64,000 nt of DNA, from NCBI RefSeq assembly GCF_019278465.1, contig NZ_CP058983.1, forward strand, positions 1,363,501 to 1,427,500. The letters are read 5' to 3'. Positions 42,539 through 52,621 of the stretch are shown here, piece by piece. Below the pieces are notes generated by a model. It was not told the origin of the DNA. It saw only the letters and a list, made by a program, of their open reading frames with translations, and did no database searches. The first letter of the stretch is position 1, and every line of letters begins with the position of its first letter. A program made the position numbers and the translations under genes. Source of the stretch: Tenacibaculum sp. AHE14PA. Lineage in GTDB: Bacteria > Bacteroidota > Bacteroidia > Flavobacteriales > Flavobacteriaceae.

Positions 42539-42918
42539 TATTCCCTTTTTTTTAATATCACTTTTCAATTTAATATAGGGTACCCGAAAAGTGTGCCTTT
42601 TATTAAAACTTATATAACAATCAAATATTAAAAAAAGATTTAAAACCTCTGACTACAAACATAACAGATAGCTAATCATATATCTAAAAAGGTATAATTT
42701 AAATGAATTGACTCTAGCATAAAAAACTAGCTAAACACCTCTTAAATATTACACTTATTTAGCATATTTACAAAATAAAAACTTAATATCACATAAAAAA
42801 ATAACTACTACATTAATAAATTACACTTCTTGTTGTTTTTTAACTATTTACACAAATAAACAATAATACACAATTACTTCCGTTTTTAATTTGATCAACC
42901 TTCAAATCCTTCAAACAA
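42539..42918. other. AT-rich intergenic region upstream of the zincin gene
   Basis: About 380 bp with no credible reading frame on either strand and no tRNA-like fold. The only local structure seen is a GGGTACCC palindrome near 42579. The DNA just before 42919 is AT-rich leader. It may hold the promoter of the zincin lipoprotein gene, but no convincing -7/-33 pair could be placed. Confidence 0.5.
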
Positions 42919-43797
42919 ATGAAACAAATTATCAAATTAATGACGTTAGCTATTCTAGTTTCGTTACAAAGTTGCGACAAACAAGAAATAGAAAAAGACA
43001 TAGCTTTAAATGCTAACTCTCCAGAAACTGGTGTCCTACCTAATGAATTAGGTAATCATAACACAGCGCACAACTGCGCAACAGTATCTCAATTTGGACC
43101 AAATTCTTATTGGTCAAACACACTTGTAAACACAAGTGAAACAAATTTTTTAAAACAACAAAACAATAACGCTTCAAATCTGTTTGGAATATCAAATGTT
43201 CCTCTTTATTTTGCAGCAGGAAGCGGTACATTTAATGCACTTTCTTACGGACCTCCTAACAATTATATTATTTGGGGTGAAGAAATGCTGAGTGGCGCAT
43301 TAAACTACGGAAGATCTGCCGTAGCATATATTGTTGCTCATGAAGTAGCGCATCAAATACAATTCAGGCAAGGGTACCCTTCAGTAAGAGGCGCTTCTAA
43401 TACAGAGTTAGAGGCAGATGGTTTTGCTGGATATTTTTTAAGAAGAAGCTATACATCTAATTGGTCTGATGTTATTCCTGCATATAATTTTTCTCAATCT
43501 ATTGCTGGCTCTAACGGTTCATCTCATGGAACTGCAGCGCAAAGACGTTCTTCTGTAAGGTTAGGATGGTTACTCGCTAATAACGGTACTTTATCTAATG
43601 CTAATCTTGATTATAACTTTTTCTACTACTATAACAGCTATATTTTACCTGGTAAATTAAAATCTAGCAATATTGAAAAGCCTAAAAAAATAGATCAAGG
43701 ATTACATGAATTCATGTTAACTAAAATAAAAGAGTTAAACGATATTCATTCAGGAAAAATCTCTGAAGAAGAATATGCTAACCTAAGTAATAACTAA
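42919..43797 (+). CDS. zincin-type metalloprotease lipoprotein
   Basis: A 292-residue lipoprotein. The signal ends in LVSLQSC with acylated Cys19. The mature part has the zinc motif AHEVAHQIQF (His141, Glu142, His145) and a downstream acidic ELEADGFAGYFL (Glu163/Glu165, Asp167) that could provide the third ligand. Then HGTAAQRRSSVRLGW follows, which resembles the HGSxxQR block of YpfJ-like neutral zinc metallopeptidases. It is therefore a putative peptidase acting at the cell surface or in the periplasm; no substrate is known. Family similarity is partial, so the classification is tentative. It is transcribed alone. Confidence 0.75.
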   Translation: MKQIIKLMTLAILVSLQSCDKQEIEKDIALNANSPETGVLPNELGNHNTAHNCATVSQFGPNSYWSNTLVNTSETNFLKQQNNNASNLFGISNVPLYFAAGSGTFNALSYGPPNNYIIWGEEMLSGALNYGRSAVAYIVAHEVAHQIQFRQGYPSVRGASNTELEADGFAGYFLRRSYTSNWSDVIPAYNFSQSIAGSNGSSHGTAAQRRSSVRLGWLLANNGTLSNANLDYNFFYYYNSYILPGKLKSSNIEKPKKIDQGLHEFMLTKIKELNDIHSGKISEEEYANLSNN

Positions 43798-43828
43798 AAT
43801 AATATTAAATAAGGGTTGATCATTTTAT

Positions 43829-43860
43829 AAAAGAGAGGTTTTAAAAACCTCTCTTTTTTT
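43829..43860 (+). terminator. terminator of the zincin gene
   Basis: Perfect palindrome AAAAGAGAGGTTTT / AAAACCTCTCTTTT followed by a T run, 32 bp after the stop. Confidence 0.85.
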
Positions 43861-43945
43861 TATTATATGTTGATCCATATAATCATAGTCTAATCACAAG
43901 AAATGGTATATTATTCTAAACTATCATAAACCTAATAACAACAAA

Positions 43946-43973
43946 AAAGCCTCACTATTTCTAGTGAAGCTTT
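43946..43973 (-). terminator. terminator of the tRNA-Ser/Pro/Arg unit
   Basis: 12-bp stem AAAGCCTCACTA / TAGTGAAGCTTT with one mismatch and loop TTTC; on the minus strand it is followed by a T run. Lies 3 bp beyond tRNA-Arg. Confidence 0.75.
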
Positions 43974-43976
43974 AAG

Positions 43977-44050
43977 TGAGCCCTGGAGGATTCGAACCTC
44001 CGACCGCCTCCTTAGAAGGGAGGTGCTCTATCCAGCTGAGCTAAGAGCCC
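43977..44050 (-). tRNA. tRNA-Arg (TCT)
   Basis: 74-nt cloverleaf on the minus strand. Acceptor GGGCTCT/AGGGCTC with G-U pairs, D arm GCTC...GAGC, anticodon loop CTTCTAA (TCT), T arm GGAGG-TTCGAAT-CCTCC, discriminator A. It reads AGA/AGG codons. Confidence 0.96.
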
Positions 44051-44079
44051 GTAGTTTTTATGTTTCTACGAAAACAGTG

Positions 44080-44154
44080 TCGGGGTGGCAGGATTCGAAC
44101 CTGCGACCTCCTCGTCCCAAACGAGGCGCGATGACCGGGCTACGCTACACCCCG
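44080..44154 (-). tRNA. tRNA-Pro (TGG)
   Basis: 75-nt cloverleaf on the minus strand. Acceptor CGGGGTG/CACCCCG, anticodon TGG in loop TTTGGGA, T arm GCAGG-TTCGAAT-CCTGC, discriminator A. The C1-G72 pair is typical of tRNA-Pro. Confidence 0.96.
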
Positions 44155-44169
44155 AGTGCAATTTAATTG

Positions 44170-44253
44170 CGGAGAGACAGGGACTCGAACCCTGGCGACA
44201 GTTACCCGTCGACAGATTAGCAATCTGCTCCATTACCACTCTGGCACCTCTCC
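44170..44253 (-). tRNA. tRNA-Ser (GCT)
   Basis: 84-nt class II tRNA on the minus strand. Acceptor GGAGAGG/TCTCTCC, anticodon GCT, a long variable arm (GACGGGTAACTGTC region), T arm CAGGG-TTCGAGT-CCCTG, discriminator G. Confidence 0.96.
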
Positions 44254-44299
44254 TCGAACTTTAAACTACTTAATAAATAAGAGTTTTAAATTGCGAGTG

Positions 44300-44330
44300 C
44301 AAATATACAACCACTTAAGTGCTTTCACAA
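44300..44330 (-). promoter_or_regulatory. promoter of the tRNA-Ser/Pro/Arg unit
   Basis: On the minus strand TTG (plus 44328-44330), 20-bp spacer, TATATTTG (plus 44300-44307). It drives tRNA-Ser, tRNA-Pro and tRNA-Arg in that order. Confidence 0.75.
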
Positions 44331-44352
44331 GTATTTTTTAAAAAAAATTACA

Positions 44353-46404
44353 CTAATCAGGGTACTCAACTCGTAAGTGATAGATACTCATCAACTTATT
44401 CTTAATAATTTTTTTTATTTTTTCTATCTCTCTAAAGGTAATATCCGAATTTGTGAACTGATTGTCGTTTTTTTGCTTATCAATGATCTTATCTATTAAA
44501 TTATCTATTGATTGTGCTGTTGGGTTTTTTAAACTTTTAGAAGCTGCCTCAGCTGCATCACACATCATTAAAATAGCTGTTTCTTTAGAAAAAGGAATTG
44601 GGCCTTGGTATTGGAACTTTTTAATATCTACTTCCTCTCCTTCTATAGTGTTCTTTAATTCTTGCTTATAAAAGTAATAAGTAACACTCGTTCCGTGGTG
44701 TGTTCTAATAAAATCTATTATTCTGTCTGGCAGTTTGTTTTTCTTTGCTATTTCTATTCCCTTTATAACATGGTCTAGAATTATTCGGGCACTATCTTTT
44801 GGTAATAATTCGTTGTGAGGGTTTACACCTGTAGATTGGTTTTCTGTAAAATACATTGGGTTTGCCATTTTACCAATATCATGATACAGTGCTCCTGTTC
44901 TTACAAGCATTGAATTAGCACCTATCTCGTTTGCTGCAGCTTCTGCTAAATTTGCCACTTGCATTGAGTGCTGAAAGGTTCCTGGCGCTTTTTCATTTAA
45001 GTCTCTTAATAATTTCGAATTTGTATTAGACAATTCTAACAAAGTAACATCAGAAACCAAACCAAACAACTTCTCGTAAAAGTAAATAAAGAATACTGCC
45101 AAGAAGGATAATAATCCGTTTGCTGCAAACAATCCGAAATACAACCAATTTATTTTATCTGCATTTCCTTCTTTTAATATTGAGAAAGCAAAATAAGTAA
45201 CCATATAAATTAGAGTAATTTGTCCTATCGACATAAATAAACTTGCTCTTTTATACAGCTCAGAAACTGTTAATATTGTTACAATACCTGCAATAATATG
45301 TAAATAGATAAACTCGAAACTATTAGGCACAATAAATCCTAACAAAAGAACCGTTAGCACATGTGTGAATAATCCAAGTCTAGCATCAAAAAAAGCTTTT
45401 AAAACTATTGGTAAAATACTTAACGGTACAACATAAAGGTATTCAGAATTGTATTTAACAACCAATGTTTGCACAAAAATCATTAAAAAAACATTAAAGA
45501 AAATAAAGGTTACTTTATTGTTGTCGTTAAAAATTTCGAACCTATATTTCTGTAAAAAAAGTAATAGCATTAACAGTGCTAAGGCTACTAAAATTGTATA
45601 TCCAAAAACAATCCAATAATAATTAGATTTTGTCCAAAGTTGCGAACTTGAAGCAGTTTCATATGATTTTAAAATATTGAATTTTCTTCCAACAACAACA
45701 TCGCCTTTTAATATTATCAACTCTCCTTTAGAAACTTTTCCTTTTACATGTGATATATTTCTTAAAGCTTCATTTAACTCTTTACTACTATATTTAGTGT
45801 CATAAATAACATTTGGTCTAAGACTTTCTGATAAAAGGTTTAAAAGTATGTTTTGTTTACTTACATCAAGCTTATTGGTGTTTTTTGAAATAAACTTAAG
45901 CACATCTTTTGATTGTAATAACATAGAAAAAGAAATATCATCTATCGAATTTCCTTTACGTAAAATTATAAGTTCTCCTGGGTTTCCTCTTGTTACACTC
46001 GCATCATCTAAAAAACCGTAATGATATATTTTCTTAATAACAAGTTCTCCTTCCTTTTTTAAAGCACTTAAATCTTTAACTGATAAAGAATCGGAAAGAG
46101 CTAATTTAGCTTCAAAAGAATTTAAAACTCGTGTTTCTACCTCTTCATTATAAACAAAATATTTTTTAATATTAGACCTGATTTCGCGTGTTTCCGCATC
46201 AATTTCTTTTGCAGTTTTTTGAATAGCAAAATCAAATGGCGCATAAAAATTATCATACTGCCAAGGTTTTCCTTGCGGATAATCATATTTAAATTGTCCT
46301 TCTTTAGGGAAGAGGTATACAATTGATACAACTGTAATTAAAAATAATAATACTTTATAAATAATAGCATTATTCTTATATAACTTATTAATGAAATCGT
46401 TCAT
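44353..46404 (-). CDS. 7TM-HD family phosphodiesterase (PgpH-like)
   Basis: A 683-residue membrane protein. One N-terminal helix anchors an extracellular 7TMR-HDED domain (residues about 50-265). Seven membrane helices follow (about 270-480), then a cytoplasmic HD hydrolase domain with TFQHSMQVANLAEAAANEIGANSMLVRTGALYHDIGKM (HD pair) and HHGTSVTYYFY. In Gram-positives this family (PgpH) degrades cyclic di-AMP to regulate osmolyte and potassium transport; the same role is probable but unproven here. It is divergent from the thiolase gene. Confidence 0.9.
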   Translation of the reverse strand: MNDFINKLYKNNAIIYKVLLFLITVVSIVYLFPKEGQFKYDYPQGKPWQYDNFYAPFDFAIQKTAKEIDAETREIRSNIKKYFVYNEEVETRVLNSFEAKLALSDSLSVKDLSALKKEGELVIKKIYHYGFLDDASVTRGNPGELIILRKGNSIDDISFSMLLQSKDVLKFISKNTNKLDVSKQNILLNLLSESLRPNVIYDTKYSSKELNEALRNISHVKGKVSKGELIILKGDVVVGRKFNILKSYETASSSQLWTKSNYYWIVFGYTILVALALLMLLLFLQKYRFEIFNDNNKVTFIFFNVFLMIFVQTLVVKYNSEYLYVVPLSILPIVLKAFFDARLGLFTHVLTVLLLGFIVPNSFEFIYLHIIAGIVTILTVSELYKRASLFMSIGQITLIYMVTYFAFSILKEGNADKINWLYFGLFAANGLLSFLAVFFIYFYEKLFGLVSDVTLLELSNTNSKLLRDLNEKAPGTFQHSMQVANLAEAAANEIGANSMLVRTGALYHDIGKMANPMYFTENQSTGVNPHNELLPKDSARIILDHVIKGIEIAKKNKLPDRIIDFIRTHHGTSVTYYFYKQELKNTIEGEEVDIKKFQYQGPIPFSKETAILMMCDAAEAASKSLKNPTAQSIDNLIDKIIDKQKNDNQFTNSDITFREIEKIKKIIKNKLMSIYHLRVEYPD

Positions 46405-46444
46405 TTTATATGTTTAAAAATGTAAATATAACCTTTCTCTATTA

Positions 46445-46476
46445 TTTGAGTATTGGTTATAAAATGGTTATTTTCG
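46445..46476 (+). promoter_or_regulatory. candidate promoter of the thiolase gene
   Basis: TTTG (46445-46448), 20-bp spacer, TATTTTCG (46469-46476), one base off the -7 consensus. The start codon is 33 bp downstream. Confidence 0.5.
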
Positions 46477-46509
46477 CAAAACAAATCTTAACACAATACA
46501 TTCAAATAT

Positions 46510-47685
46510 ATGAAAGAAGTAGTTATTGTATCAGTTGCTAGAACACCAATCGGTAGTTTTTTAGGCAGTTTATCAACTATACCTGCACCTAAGTTAGGTG
46601 CTGTAGCAATAAAAGGAGCTTTAGAGAAAATTAACTTAAAGCCAGAAATGGTCGATGAAGTTTTTATGGGAAATGTGGTTTCTGCCGGAATTGGTCAAGC
46701 ACCAGCTCGTCAAGCTGCAATTTTTGCAGGAATTCCTAACACTGTACCTTGTACTACTGTAAATAAAGTTTGTTCTTCTGGTATGAAATCTATCATGTTA
46801 GCTGCGCAAGCAATTGCTTTAGGTGATGCTGATGTTGTTGTTGCTGGTGGTATGGAAAACATGAGTATGATTCCTCATTATCAACATGCAAGAACTGGTT
46901 CTAAATTCGGTCCTATTAAAATGGAAGATGGTTTACAAAAAGACGGTTTAATTGATGCTTATGAACAAGTAGCGATGGGAGTTTGTGCTGATGAATGTGC
47001 AACTGAATATAGTTTCTCTAGAGAAGAGCAAGATGCTTTTGCTATCGAATCTTACAAACGTTCTTCTAAAGCATGGAGTGAAGGAAAATATGCTGATGAA
47101 ATTGTACCGGTAGAAATACCTCAACGTCGTGGCGAACCTGTTGTCTTTTCTGAAGATGAAGAATATAAAAATGTGAAAATGGAGAAAATTCCTGCTTTAC
47201 GCGCTGCTTTTACTAAAGACGGAACAGTTACTGCTGCAAATGCATCAACAATTAATGATGGTGGAGCTGCTTTAATTTTAATGTCTGCTGAAAAAGCTGC
47301 TGAATTAAACTTAACTCCTTTAGCTAAAATAAAAGGATATGCAGATGCTGCTCACGAACCTAAATGGTTTACCACTGCACCTGCTAAAGCATTGCCAAAG
47401 GCATTAGCGAAAGCTGGAGTTGCAATTGATGATGTAGATTACTTTGAATTAAACGAAGCGTTTTCTGTTGTAGGTTTAGCTAACATGAAAATTTTAAGTT
47501 TATCTGCAGATAAGGTAAATGTAAATGGTGGAGCTGTTTCTTTAGGACATCCATTAGGAGTTTCTGGAGCTAGAATTGTTATCGCTTTAACGTCTATCTT
47601 AAAACAGAATAATGCTAAAATAGGTGCTGCCGGTATTTGTAACGGTGGTGGAGGTGCTAGCGCAATGGTAATCGAAAGAGTTTAA
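46510..47685 (+). CDS. acetyl-CoA C-acyltransferase (thiolase)
   Basis: A 391-residue thiolase. It condenses or cleaves acyl-CoA, either for fatty acid degradation or acetoacetyl-CoA formation. Catalytic Cys88 is in NKVCSSGMKSIM, the general base His in LGHPLGVSGAR, and the second Cys in GICNGGGGASA. N-terminal VVIVSVARTPIGSFLGSL is typical. The alternative names acetyl-CoA C-acetyltransferase and 3-ketoacyl-CoA thiolase cannot be separated by sequence alone. It is followed after 18 bp by an NlpC/P60 gene on the same strand. Confidence 0.95.
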   Translation: MKEVVIVSVARTPIGSFLGSLSTIPAPKLGAVAIKGALEKINLKPEMVDEVFMGNVVSAGIGQAPARQAAIFAGIPNTVPCTTVNKVCSSGMKSIMLAAQAIALGDADVVVAGGMENMSMIPHYQHARTGSKFGPIKMEDGLQKDGLIDAYEQVAMGVCADECATEYSFSREEQDAFAIESYKRSSKAWSEGKYADEIVPVEIPQRRGEPVVFSEDEEYKNVKMEKIPALRAAFTKDGTVTAANASTINDGGAALILMSAEKAAELNLTPLAKIKGYADAAHEPKWFTTAPAKALPKALAKAGVAIDDVDYFELNEAFSVVGLANMKILSLSADKVNVNGGAVSLGHPLGVSGARIVIALTSILKQNNAKIGAAGICNGGGGASAMVIERV

Positions 47686-47703
47686 TCTTTAATTAACTAG
47701 TCA

Positions 47704-48474
47704 ATGTCTTTCGGAATTTGTAATTTAAGTATTGTACCTCTTCGTCTTGAACCTGCTGACCGATCAGAAATGGTAAATCAAGTAGTTTTTGGCGAGCATT
47801 TTATGGTTTTAGAAAAATCTAAAAAATGGAGTAAAATTCGTTTAGCTTTCGATAACTACGAAGGTTTTATCGACAATAAGCAATATGAAGAAATTACAGA
47901 GGATGTTTATAATTCTTTATCCGAAGAAAACAAAAGCTATGCAGGTGAATTAATTGATTTTATTACTGATAACAATCATAATTTAACTACAATCCCTATG
48001 GGAGCTAGACTTCCGTTTTACAAAGACAAGAATATCAATATTAATAAAACTTTATATTCTTACGAAGGGAAAGTATGTAATACGAAACTAGCTAAATTTG
48101 TTATTATCGATACTGCTTTTCTATTTTTAAATGTGCCATATTTATGGGGCGGAAAATCGCCTTTTGGTATTGATTGCTCTGGCTTTACACAAACAGTATA
48201 TAAATTGTGTGGCTACAATTTATTTCGTGATGCCAAAGAGCAAGCCAAACAAGGTGAAGTCTTAAGTTTTATTGAAGAAAGTGAACCTGGTGATTTAGCC
48301 TTTTTCGATAATGAAGATGGCAATATTACCCATGTTGGTATTATTATGAATGATTATAATATTATTCATGCGCATGGTAAAGTACGAATTGACAAGTTAG
48401 ATCATAGCGGTATTTATAATATAGACACCAATAAACACACTCATAAATTAAGAGTAATTAAACGTTTTATTTAG
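47704..48474 (+). CDS. C40 family peptidase (NlpC/P60) with N-terminal SH3-like domain
   Basis: A 256-residue peptidoglycan endopeptidase-type protein. The N-terminal half (residues about 5-65 and 80-125) is SH3-like, with LRLEPADRSEMVNQVVFGEHF and WSKIRLAFDNYEGFI. The C40 domain has catalytic Cys158 in FGIDCSGFTQTVYKLCG, His210 in ITHVGIIM and the third residue His222 in IIHAHGKVRI. There is no clear signal peptide, so it may act on imported muropeptides in the cytoplasm, as similar dipeptidyl peptidases do. It lies directly after the thiolase gene. Confidence 0.9.
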   Translation: MSFGICNLSIVPLRLEPADRSEMVNQVVFGEHFMVLEKSKKWSKIRLAFDNYEGFIDNKQYEEITEDVYNSLSEENKSYAGELIDFITDNNHNLTTIPMGARLPFYKDKNININKTLYSYEGKVCNTKLAKFVIIDTAFLFLNVPYLWGGKSPFGIDCSGFTQTVYKLCGYNLFRDAKEQAKQGEVLSFIEESEPGDLAFFDNEDGNITHVGIIMNDYNIIHAHGKVRIDKLDHSGIYNIDTNKHTHKLRVIKRFI

Positions 48475-48498
48475 AATTTCCTTAAAATACAAGTACAA

Positions 48499-48530
48499 AA
48501 AAAACCGAAACTTTTAAGTTTCGGTTTTTT
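48499..48530. terminator. bidirectional terminator
   Basis: 15-bp stem AAAAAACCGAAACTT / AAGTTTCGGTTTTTT with a 2-nt centre, between the convergent NlpC/P60 and TPR genes. Confidence 0.9.
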
Positions 48531-48548
48531 TATGTTTCTGATATAATC

Positions 48549-49784
48549 TTATTTCATTGACTTGTATAAGTCTCTATATTCTGTTGCTTTCGCTTCATTT
48601 TCTAAAACCTCGTATAAGTTCATAAGAGTCTTTACAGTATCCATATTTCTATTTAAAGAATCTGCCTTTTCTAAGTAAGGTAACGCTTCTTTATAAACTT
48701 CTTTTTGTTGTAAAGCTAACTCATCGTACTTTTTAAAGTTTGATAAATTTTTATTCATCTCCTCTACAATTTTCTTATCCTTATTTAAAACAGCAACCGC
48801 TAAATTCATATAAGCATCAGCATAGTCCGGCTTTAATTCAACTGCCTTTCTATAATATTTTTTAGCATCATCAACTTTTCCTTCATTAAAGTTAACTACT
48901 CCTAAATTATAGTATAATGTAGGGTTTTCTGGATCTAAAGCAATTGCTTCACTCATTAACTCTCCAAACTTATCCATTCTTTTAAGCTTACTATACATAT
49001 CAGCTTCATTGAGTAATAAATTTAAATCCTTTGGGTTTGCTTTTCTTGCCTCTGCTAAAGCCTCAATAGCCTCATCAGTTTTCCCTTGCTCTTTTAATAG
49101 TAAAGCAATATTCTTAACAATTATAGCTGTTTTAGATTCAGAAGATTTTATACTAGGCTTAATATACTTTTTAGATTTAACCATTAAATCTCTTTGCTGT
49201 TTAGAACCTAAGTTTTCAACTTTACCTGTTAATTTATTTGTTGCTACATATTGAGTTTCAACACCTGTATAACCAACTTTTCTTAGTTCTTTATAATACT
49301 TAATTGCTGTATCATAATCTTTTGCTTGTGTTGCTGATATAGCTGCATTATACACAAAAGAAGTATCTGTTGGACTTAACATATATGTTAAGTAAAAGTT
49401 TTCGGCTGCGTTTTTGTAATCCTTTTTATTATTGTATAAATCTACAGCCTTGTTAGATACTTCCTGAACTAATTGATTCAATAATGGTTTAGCTTGTTCA
49501 GAATACTTATTATCCTCCATTGCTAATAATATTTGAAAAGCTTCTGCAGAATTTTTATAATCTTTTTTTGCCGCTAAAGCTTTACCTTTTAAGAAATAAA
49601 ATTTAGATTTATATTTATCTTCTCCTTCTGCCATTACTAGTTCTTCAACTGAGTTAAGAGTAGAAATTGCTGTTGAATAATCTTGTTTTTTTATAGCTTT
49701 CTCAGCTGCTTTTAATTCAGATTTTTGAGCCATTAATCCTAATGTCATCAATCCTAAAGAAAAGGTTAAAATTTGTTTTTTCAT
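48549..49784 (-). CDS. exported tetratricopeptide repeat protein
   Basis: A 411-residue protein with a signal peptide (KKQILTFSLGLMTLGLMAQ) and about eight TPR units. Clear ones include AAEAFQILLAMEDNKYSEQA, TAIKYYKELRKVGYTGVE, ALAEARKANPKDLNLLLNEADMYSKL, NPTLYYNLGVVNFNEGKVDDAKKYYRKAVELKPDYADAYMNLAVAVL. It is periplasmic or outer-membrane associated and should act as an interaction scaffold. It starts 17 bp after the gyrA stop on the same strand and is probably co-transcribed with it, a pairing often kept in flavobacteria. Confidence 0.9.
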   Translation of the reverse strand: MKKQILTFSLGLMTLGLMAQKSELKAAEKAIKKQDYSTAISTLNSVEELVMAEGEDKYKSKFYFLKGKALAAKKDYKNSAEAFQILLAMEDNKYSEQAKPLLNQLVQEVSNKAVDLYNNKKDYKNAAENFYLTYMLSPTDTSFVYNAAISATQAKDYDTAIKYYKELRKVGYTGVETQYVATNKLTGKVENLGSKQQRDLMVKSKKYIKPSIKSSESKTAIIVKNIALLLKEQGKTDEAIEALAEARKANPKDLNLLLNEADMYSKLKRMDKFGELMSEAIALDPENPTLYYNLGVVNFNEGKVDDAKKYYRKAVELKPDYADAYMNLAVAVLNKDKKIVEEMNKNLSNFKKYDELALQQKEVYKEALPYLEKADSLNRNMDTVKTLMNLYEVLENEAKATEYRDLYKSMK

Positions 49785-49801
49785 TTTAATTACTGTTTTA
49801 T

Positions 49802-52324
49802 TTATTGTTGTTCTTGATCTTCGTTTGTTATATCTTCATTTTCAATTTCCGTGCCATTTTCTTCTTCTTCATTTTCATCATCGTCTTCTTCACGCATAAC
49901 TTTTGCAACGGCAGCAATACTATCGGTGTCTTTTATGTTAATTAAACGAACACCTTGCGTTGCACGTCCCATAACACGTAAATCTTCAACAGCCATACGA
50001 ATTGTAAGTCCAGACTTATTAATAATCATTAAATCATTTGAATCATCTACATTTTTAATTGCAACTAATTCACCTGTTTTTTCTGAAATATTTAAAGTTT
50101 TAACTCCTTTTCCTCCACGGTTTGTAACTCGATAATCTTCTAGTTTAGATCTTTTTCCGTATCCTTTTTCAGAAACAACTAGAATATTACTATCCATGTC
50201 ATTTACTGCAATCATACCTACAACTTCATCCTTATCGTGTTGTAATGTAATACCTCTAACTCCAGATGCAGTTCTTCCCATTGGGCGGGTTTTTGCTTCT
50301 TCAAAACGAATAGACTTACCTGACTTTAAAGCTAACATCACTTGGCTATCACCAGTTGTTAATTTAGCCTCTAATAGTTCATCGCCTTCTTTAATTGTAA
50401 TTGCATTTATACCATTAGTTCTTGGACGAGAATATTGCTCTAAAGGCGTCTTTTTAACTTGCCCTTTTTTAGTAGCCATAATCACAAAGTGATTATTAAT
50501 ATACTCTTCATCTTTTAAATCTTCAGTAACTAAGAACGCTTTTACCTTATCATCTTGTTCGATGTTAATTAGGTTTTGCATTGCTCTACCTTTGGTATTC
50601 TTTCCTCCTTCTGGAATTTCATAAACTCGCATCCAGAACACTTTTCCTTTTTGAGTAAAGAACATCATATATTGATGATTTGTTCCTACAAATAAATGTT
50701 CTAAGAAATCTTCGTTACGAGTTGTTGCTCCTTTTTGCCCACGTCCTCCTCTATTCTGAACTTTGTACTCATCAAGATTGGTACGTTTCACATAACCTGC
50801 ATGAGAAATAGTTACTACAACTTTAGAATCAGGAATCATATCCTCGATACGCATATCTCCACCAGCATAGTGAATCTCAGAACGACGCTCATCACCATAT
50901 TTATCTCTAATAAGCGTTAACTCATCTGTAATTATTTGGTAACGTCTTGGTTCGTTTGCTAAAATATCTTTTAAGTCCGTAATTGTTAACATAATTTCGT
51001 CAAACTCTGCACGTAACTTATCTTGTTCTAGACCTGTTAATTGACGCAAACGCATTTCTACAATTGCTTTGGCCTGAATTTCTGTCAATTCAAAACGTTC
51101 AATTAAACTTTCTCTAGCTTCATCTCCATTTTTAGAAGCACGAATAATTTTAATTACTTCATCAATATTATCCGAAGCAATAATTAATCCTTCTAAAATA
51201 TGTGCTCTTGCTTCTGCTTTCTTTAATTCAAATTCTGTTCTACGAACAACAACTTCATGTCTATGCTCTACAAAATAATGAATTAATTCTTTTAAGTTTA
51301 ATTGCTCTGGACGGCCTTTTACTAACGCAATATTATTTACACTAAACGATGTTTGTAATTGTGTATATTTATATAATTTATTTAAGACGATATTAGGTAT
51401 CGCATCACGTTTTAAGACATATACAATACGCATTCCGTTCCTATCAGACTCATCGCGTATATTGGCAATTCCTTCTAATTTTTTATCATTTACTAACTCG
51501 GCAGTTTTTTTAATCATTTCTGCTTTGTTAACCTGATAAGGAATTTCAGTAACAATAATACATTCTCTTCCTTTTACCTCTTCAATAGTAGCTTTGGCAC
51601 GCATTACAATACGACCTCTACCTGTATGAAAAGCATCTCTTACACCATCATAACCATAAATAGTTCCTCCCGTAGGAAAATCTGGTGCTTTAATGTGCTG
51701 CATTAACTCATCAATCTCTATATCTCTATTTTCGATATAAGCAATCGTACCGTTTACAACTTCTGTTAAGTTGTGCGGTGCCATATTTGTTGCCATACCT
51801 ACTGCAATACCAGACGCTCCGTTTACTAATAAGTTTGGAATACGTGTTGGTAAAACCGTTGGTTCTTGCAAAGTATCATCAAAGTTTAAACGATGATCAA
51901 CAGTTTCTTTTTCAATATCAGCTAACATATCTTCTGATATCTTCTGCATTCTAACCTCGGTATAACGCATTGCTGCTGGAGAATCTCCATCAACAGAACC
52001 AAAGTTACCCTGCCCATCAACCATCATATAACGTACACTCCAACTCTGTGCCATACGAACCATAGAATCATATACAGAGGTATCACCATGTGGGTGATAC
52101 TTACCCAGTACTTCCCCTACAATTCTTGCTGATTTCTTATATGATCCTGTTGCTTTAATCCCTAGCTCATGCATACCATATAAAACTCTTCTGTGAACTG
52201 GTTTTAAACCATCTCTTACATCTGGTAATGCTCTTGATACGATAACCGACATCGAATAATCGATATACGCTGATTTCATTTGCTCTTCAATGTTGATAGG
52301 GATCAACTTTTCGCCATCTGCCAT
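49802..52324 (-). CDS. gyrA: DNA gyrase subunit A
   Basis: DNA breakage and reunion subunit of gyrase, 840 residues. The catalytic tyrosine is Tyr121 in MRYTEVRM. The quinolone region reads [17 protein letters not shown] (residues 77-93) with Thr82 and Asp86, the flavobacterial wild-type pattern. The winged helix, tower and coiled coil follow, then six beta-pinwheel blades with the GyrA box [10 protein letters not shown] near residue 530, which distinguishes it from ParC. The acidic C-terminal tail is [24 protein letters not shown]. It is transcribed divergently from clpC across 297 bp. Confidence 0.97.
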   Translation of the reverse strand: MADGEKLIPINIEEQMKSAYIDYSMSVIVSRALPDVRDGLKPVHRRVLYGMHELGIKATGSYKKSARIVGEVLGKYHPHGDTSVYDSMVRMAQSWSVRYMMVDGQGNFGSVDGDSPAAMRYTEVRMQKISEDMLADIEKETVDHRLNFDDTLQEPTVLPTRIPNLLVNGASGIAVGMATNMAPHNLTEVVNGTIAYIENRDIEIDELMQHIKAPDFPTGGTIYGYDGVRDAFHTGRGRIVMRAKATIEEVKGRECIIVTEIPYQVNKAEMIKKTAELVNDKKLEGIANIRDESDRNGMRIVYVLKRDAIPNIVLNKLYKYTQLQTSFSVNNIALVKGRPEQLNLKELIHYFVEHRHEVVVRRTEFELKKAEARAHILEGLIIASDNIDEVIKIIRASKNGDEARESLIERFELTEIQAKAIVEMRLRQLTGLEQDKLRAEFDEIMLTITDLKDILANEPRRYQIITDELTLIRDKYGDERRSEIHYAGGDMRIEDMIPDSKVVVTISHAGYVKRTNLDEYKVQNRGGRGQKGATTRNEDFLEHLFVGTNHQYMMFFTQKGKVFWMRVYEIPEGGKNTKGRAMQNLINIEQDDKVKAFLVTEDLKDEEYINNHFVIMATKKGQVKKTPLEQYSRPRTNGINAITIKEGDELLEAKLTTGDSQVMLALKSGKSIRFEEAKTRPMGRTASGVRGITLQHDKDEVVGMIAVNDMDSNILVVSEKGYGKRSKLEDYRVTNRGGKGVKTLNISEKTGELVAIKNVDDSNDLMIINKSGLTIRMAVEDLRVMGRATQGVRLINIKDTDSIAAVAKVMREEDDDENEEEENGTEIENEDITNEDQEQQ

Positions 52325-52621
52325 ATATATTTTTTTAAAATATTAATTCTCAATTTCGTTAAAAAAGTGAATTTTACACTTGATAAAACTCACTCCTAAA
52401 ATACACTAAAATTAGCTGTACCTCTTAAAACATTGCAAGATACTATAATGGCTGCTTTTACACAAAAAATAAACTTACTGTTTTAATCATACTTATCAAC
52501 AATTTTAACATTTATTTTCATATATTGATCTTGCCATTATGTCTGCTTAAAACTATTGGCATCTTTTTTGTAATTTTTAAGAAAAAAACTTACTAACTTT
52601 ACATTTATACAAATTAAATTT

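Noticed and set aside
42539..42918. Searched the 380-bp gap for small genes or a structured RNA
   Set aside because: Only very short frames (about 13 codons) and an isolated GGGTACCC palindrome were found.
49802..52324. Thr82 in the gyrA quinolone region considered as a resistance mutation
   Set aside because: Thr at this position is the wild-type residue reported in flavobacteria such as Flavobacterium psychrophilum; Asp86 is also wild type.
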